Origin: UBA2705 sp963977105
Lineage (GTDB): Bacteria > Pseudomonadota > Alphaproteobacteria > Micavibrionales > Micavibrionaceae
Assembly: GCA_963977105.1 (NCBI GenBank)
Contig: CAXBNI010000001.1
Span: 496,001-560,000, forward strand
DNA: 64,000 nucleotides
Direction: 5' to 3'
The translations under genes and the position numbers were made by a program. Shown piece after piece: positions 63,460 to 64,000 of the stretch; position 1 is the first letter of the stretch; the number at the start of each line of letters is the position of its first letter. Below the pieces are notes generated by a model that was not told where the DNA came from, ran no database searches, and saw nothing but the letters and a program-made list of their open reading frames with translations.

Positions 63460-64000
63460 TTATTCCGTCCCAAAACTACGATCGCCAGCATCCCCTAGAC
63501 CAGGGACAATATAGGCGTTCTCATTTAATTTTTCATCCAGAGCGCCACTAAAAATTTTGACATCTGGATAGGTTTTATAAAGATGCTGCACACCTTCAGG
63601 GGCAGCAAGCAAAACCAAGAAAGAAACGCGCGACATGTCTGCGTCTTTTTTCTTAATCATATCCAGCGCAAGCTGCGCTGAGTTTCCTGTTGCAAGCATA
63701 GGGTCAACCAGAATGACGTCCCTATTCTTTAAATCAGGAAGCTTATTTAAATACTCAACAGCCTCAAGCGTATTATGGTCACGATACATTCCGACATGCG
63801 CCACTGTAGATTCCGGCAAGAGCTCCTCTAGGCCGTCAGCCATAGCAAGCCCAGCACGTAGTATAGGCACAATCACAGGGAAATCCTGCGCCAAAAAAGG
63901 CGCGTCATATTGCTGCACTGGCGTAACAATTTTTTTTGCTGTCTGCTGCAGATTTGCAGTCACTCCATAACACATCATTTGAGCAATATGGCGAACATTT
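63460..64000 (-). CDS. upp: Uracil phosphoribosyltransferase (5' end beyond window)
   Basis: Converts uracil and PRPP to UMP. The visible 180 codons hold PILRAGLAMADGL, the PRPP loop VDPMLATGNSAQLALD (usual GGS is GNS here) and the C-terminal uracil-binding PGLGDAGDRSFGTE. The N-terminal part continues past base 64000, so the in-window ATG at 63978 is internal. Last gene of the window. Confidence 0.95.
   Translation of the reverse strand, partial: NVRHIAQMMCYGVTANLQQTAKKIVTPVQQYDAPFLAQDFPVIVPILRAGLAMADGLEELLPESTVAHVGMYRDHNTLEAVEYLNKLPDLKNRDVILVDPMLATGNSAQLALDMIKKKDADMSRVSFLVLLAAPEGVQHLYKTYPDVKIFSGALDEKLNENAYIVPGLGDAGDRSFGTE

Noticed and set aside
1..64000. CRISPR arrays, IS elements, prophage or integrase genes
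   Set aside because: No regularly spaced repeats, transposase or integrase motifs, or tRNA-linked attachment duplications of a usual 3' type were found by eye.

Overview
The window is chromosomal DNA of an alphaproteobacterium with fairly low GC (mid-40s percent by eye, not computed). Lineage markers are PopZ, a FdxA-CarD pair, an NDUFS4-type complex I subunit, an ECF sigma/NrsF pair, DUF1489 and DUF1491 proteins, an alphaproteobacterial Fur without CxxC pairs, and a SUF operon with an Rrf2 regulator and SufT. Genes are dense and often overlap by 4 bases. I see no prophage, transposase, IS end or CRISPR array, and cannot name the genus.

Layout. 1-8.1 kb (minus): metG (partial), holB, tmk, a D,D-carboxypeptidase, rlpA, mltB, a YdcF-like protein and a diguanylate cyclase. 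8.3-12.1 kb: tRNA-Ser with a degenerate half-copy beside it, an odd isochorismatase-fold protein, tag, DUF1489 and a YhiN/BaiN flavoprotein. 12.2-22.4 kb: GIY-YIG, Tsx-like porin, hisS, sufE, clpX, S66 peptidase, NTF2-like, fdxA, carD, two small glycine-zipper membrane proteins, a PPP-phosphatase homologue that has lost nearly all its metal ligands, and rpoH. 22.5-31.3 kb: GNAT, a single-chain (alpha2) glycyl-tRNA synthetase, gor, class II DAHP synthase, nadE, gltX and trmJ. 31.5-36.3 kb: one 1595-codon gene joining an RNase J-like metallo-beta-lactamase/beta-CASP nuclease to a complete exonuclease I (SbcB), the most unusual object here. 36.3-36.7 kb: two strong terminators framing a probable short sRNA gene. 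36.7-49.2 kb (minus): rlmA, tRNA-Arg, NDUFS4-like, nrsF-ECF sigma, tRNA-Pro, DUF192, NhaD-type antiporter, CBS protein, hydrolase, MsbA-like ABC exporter, HAD protein, nuoI-nuoH cut off from the rest of nuo, popZ and pcm. 49.3-50.3 kb (plus): tRNA-Cys, tRNA-Asn and sseB-like. 50.3-58.6 kb (minus): nucleoside deoxyribosyltransferase, solute-binding protein and the SUF operon (Rrf2, sufB, membrane protein, sufC, sufD, sufS, sufT and two A-type carriers). 58.8-59.4 kb: two orphan small genes. 59.5-64 kb (minus): prfC, DUF1491, fur, a PAS histidine kinase and upp (partial).

Functionally most of the window is housekeeping: translation (four aminoacyl-tRNA synthetases, five tRNAs, prfC, trmJ, rlmA), cell-wall remodelling (mltB, rlpA, carboxypeptidases), protein quality control (clpX, rpoH) and Fe-S assembly (SUF operon plus distant sufE). 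The novelty lies in the RNase J-ExoI fusion, the dead phosphatase, the alpha2 GlyRS, the sRNA locus and the small genes beside suf.
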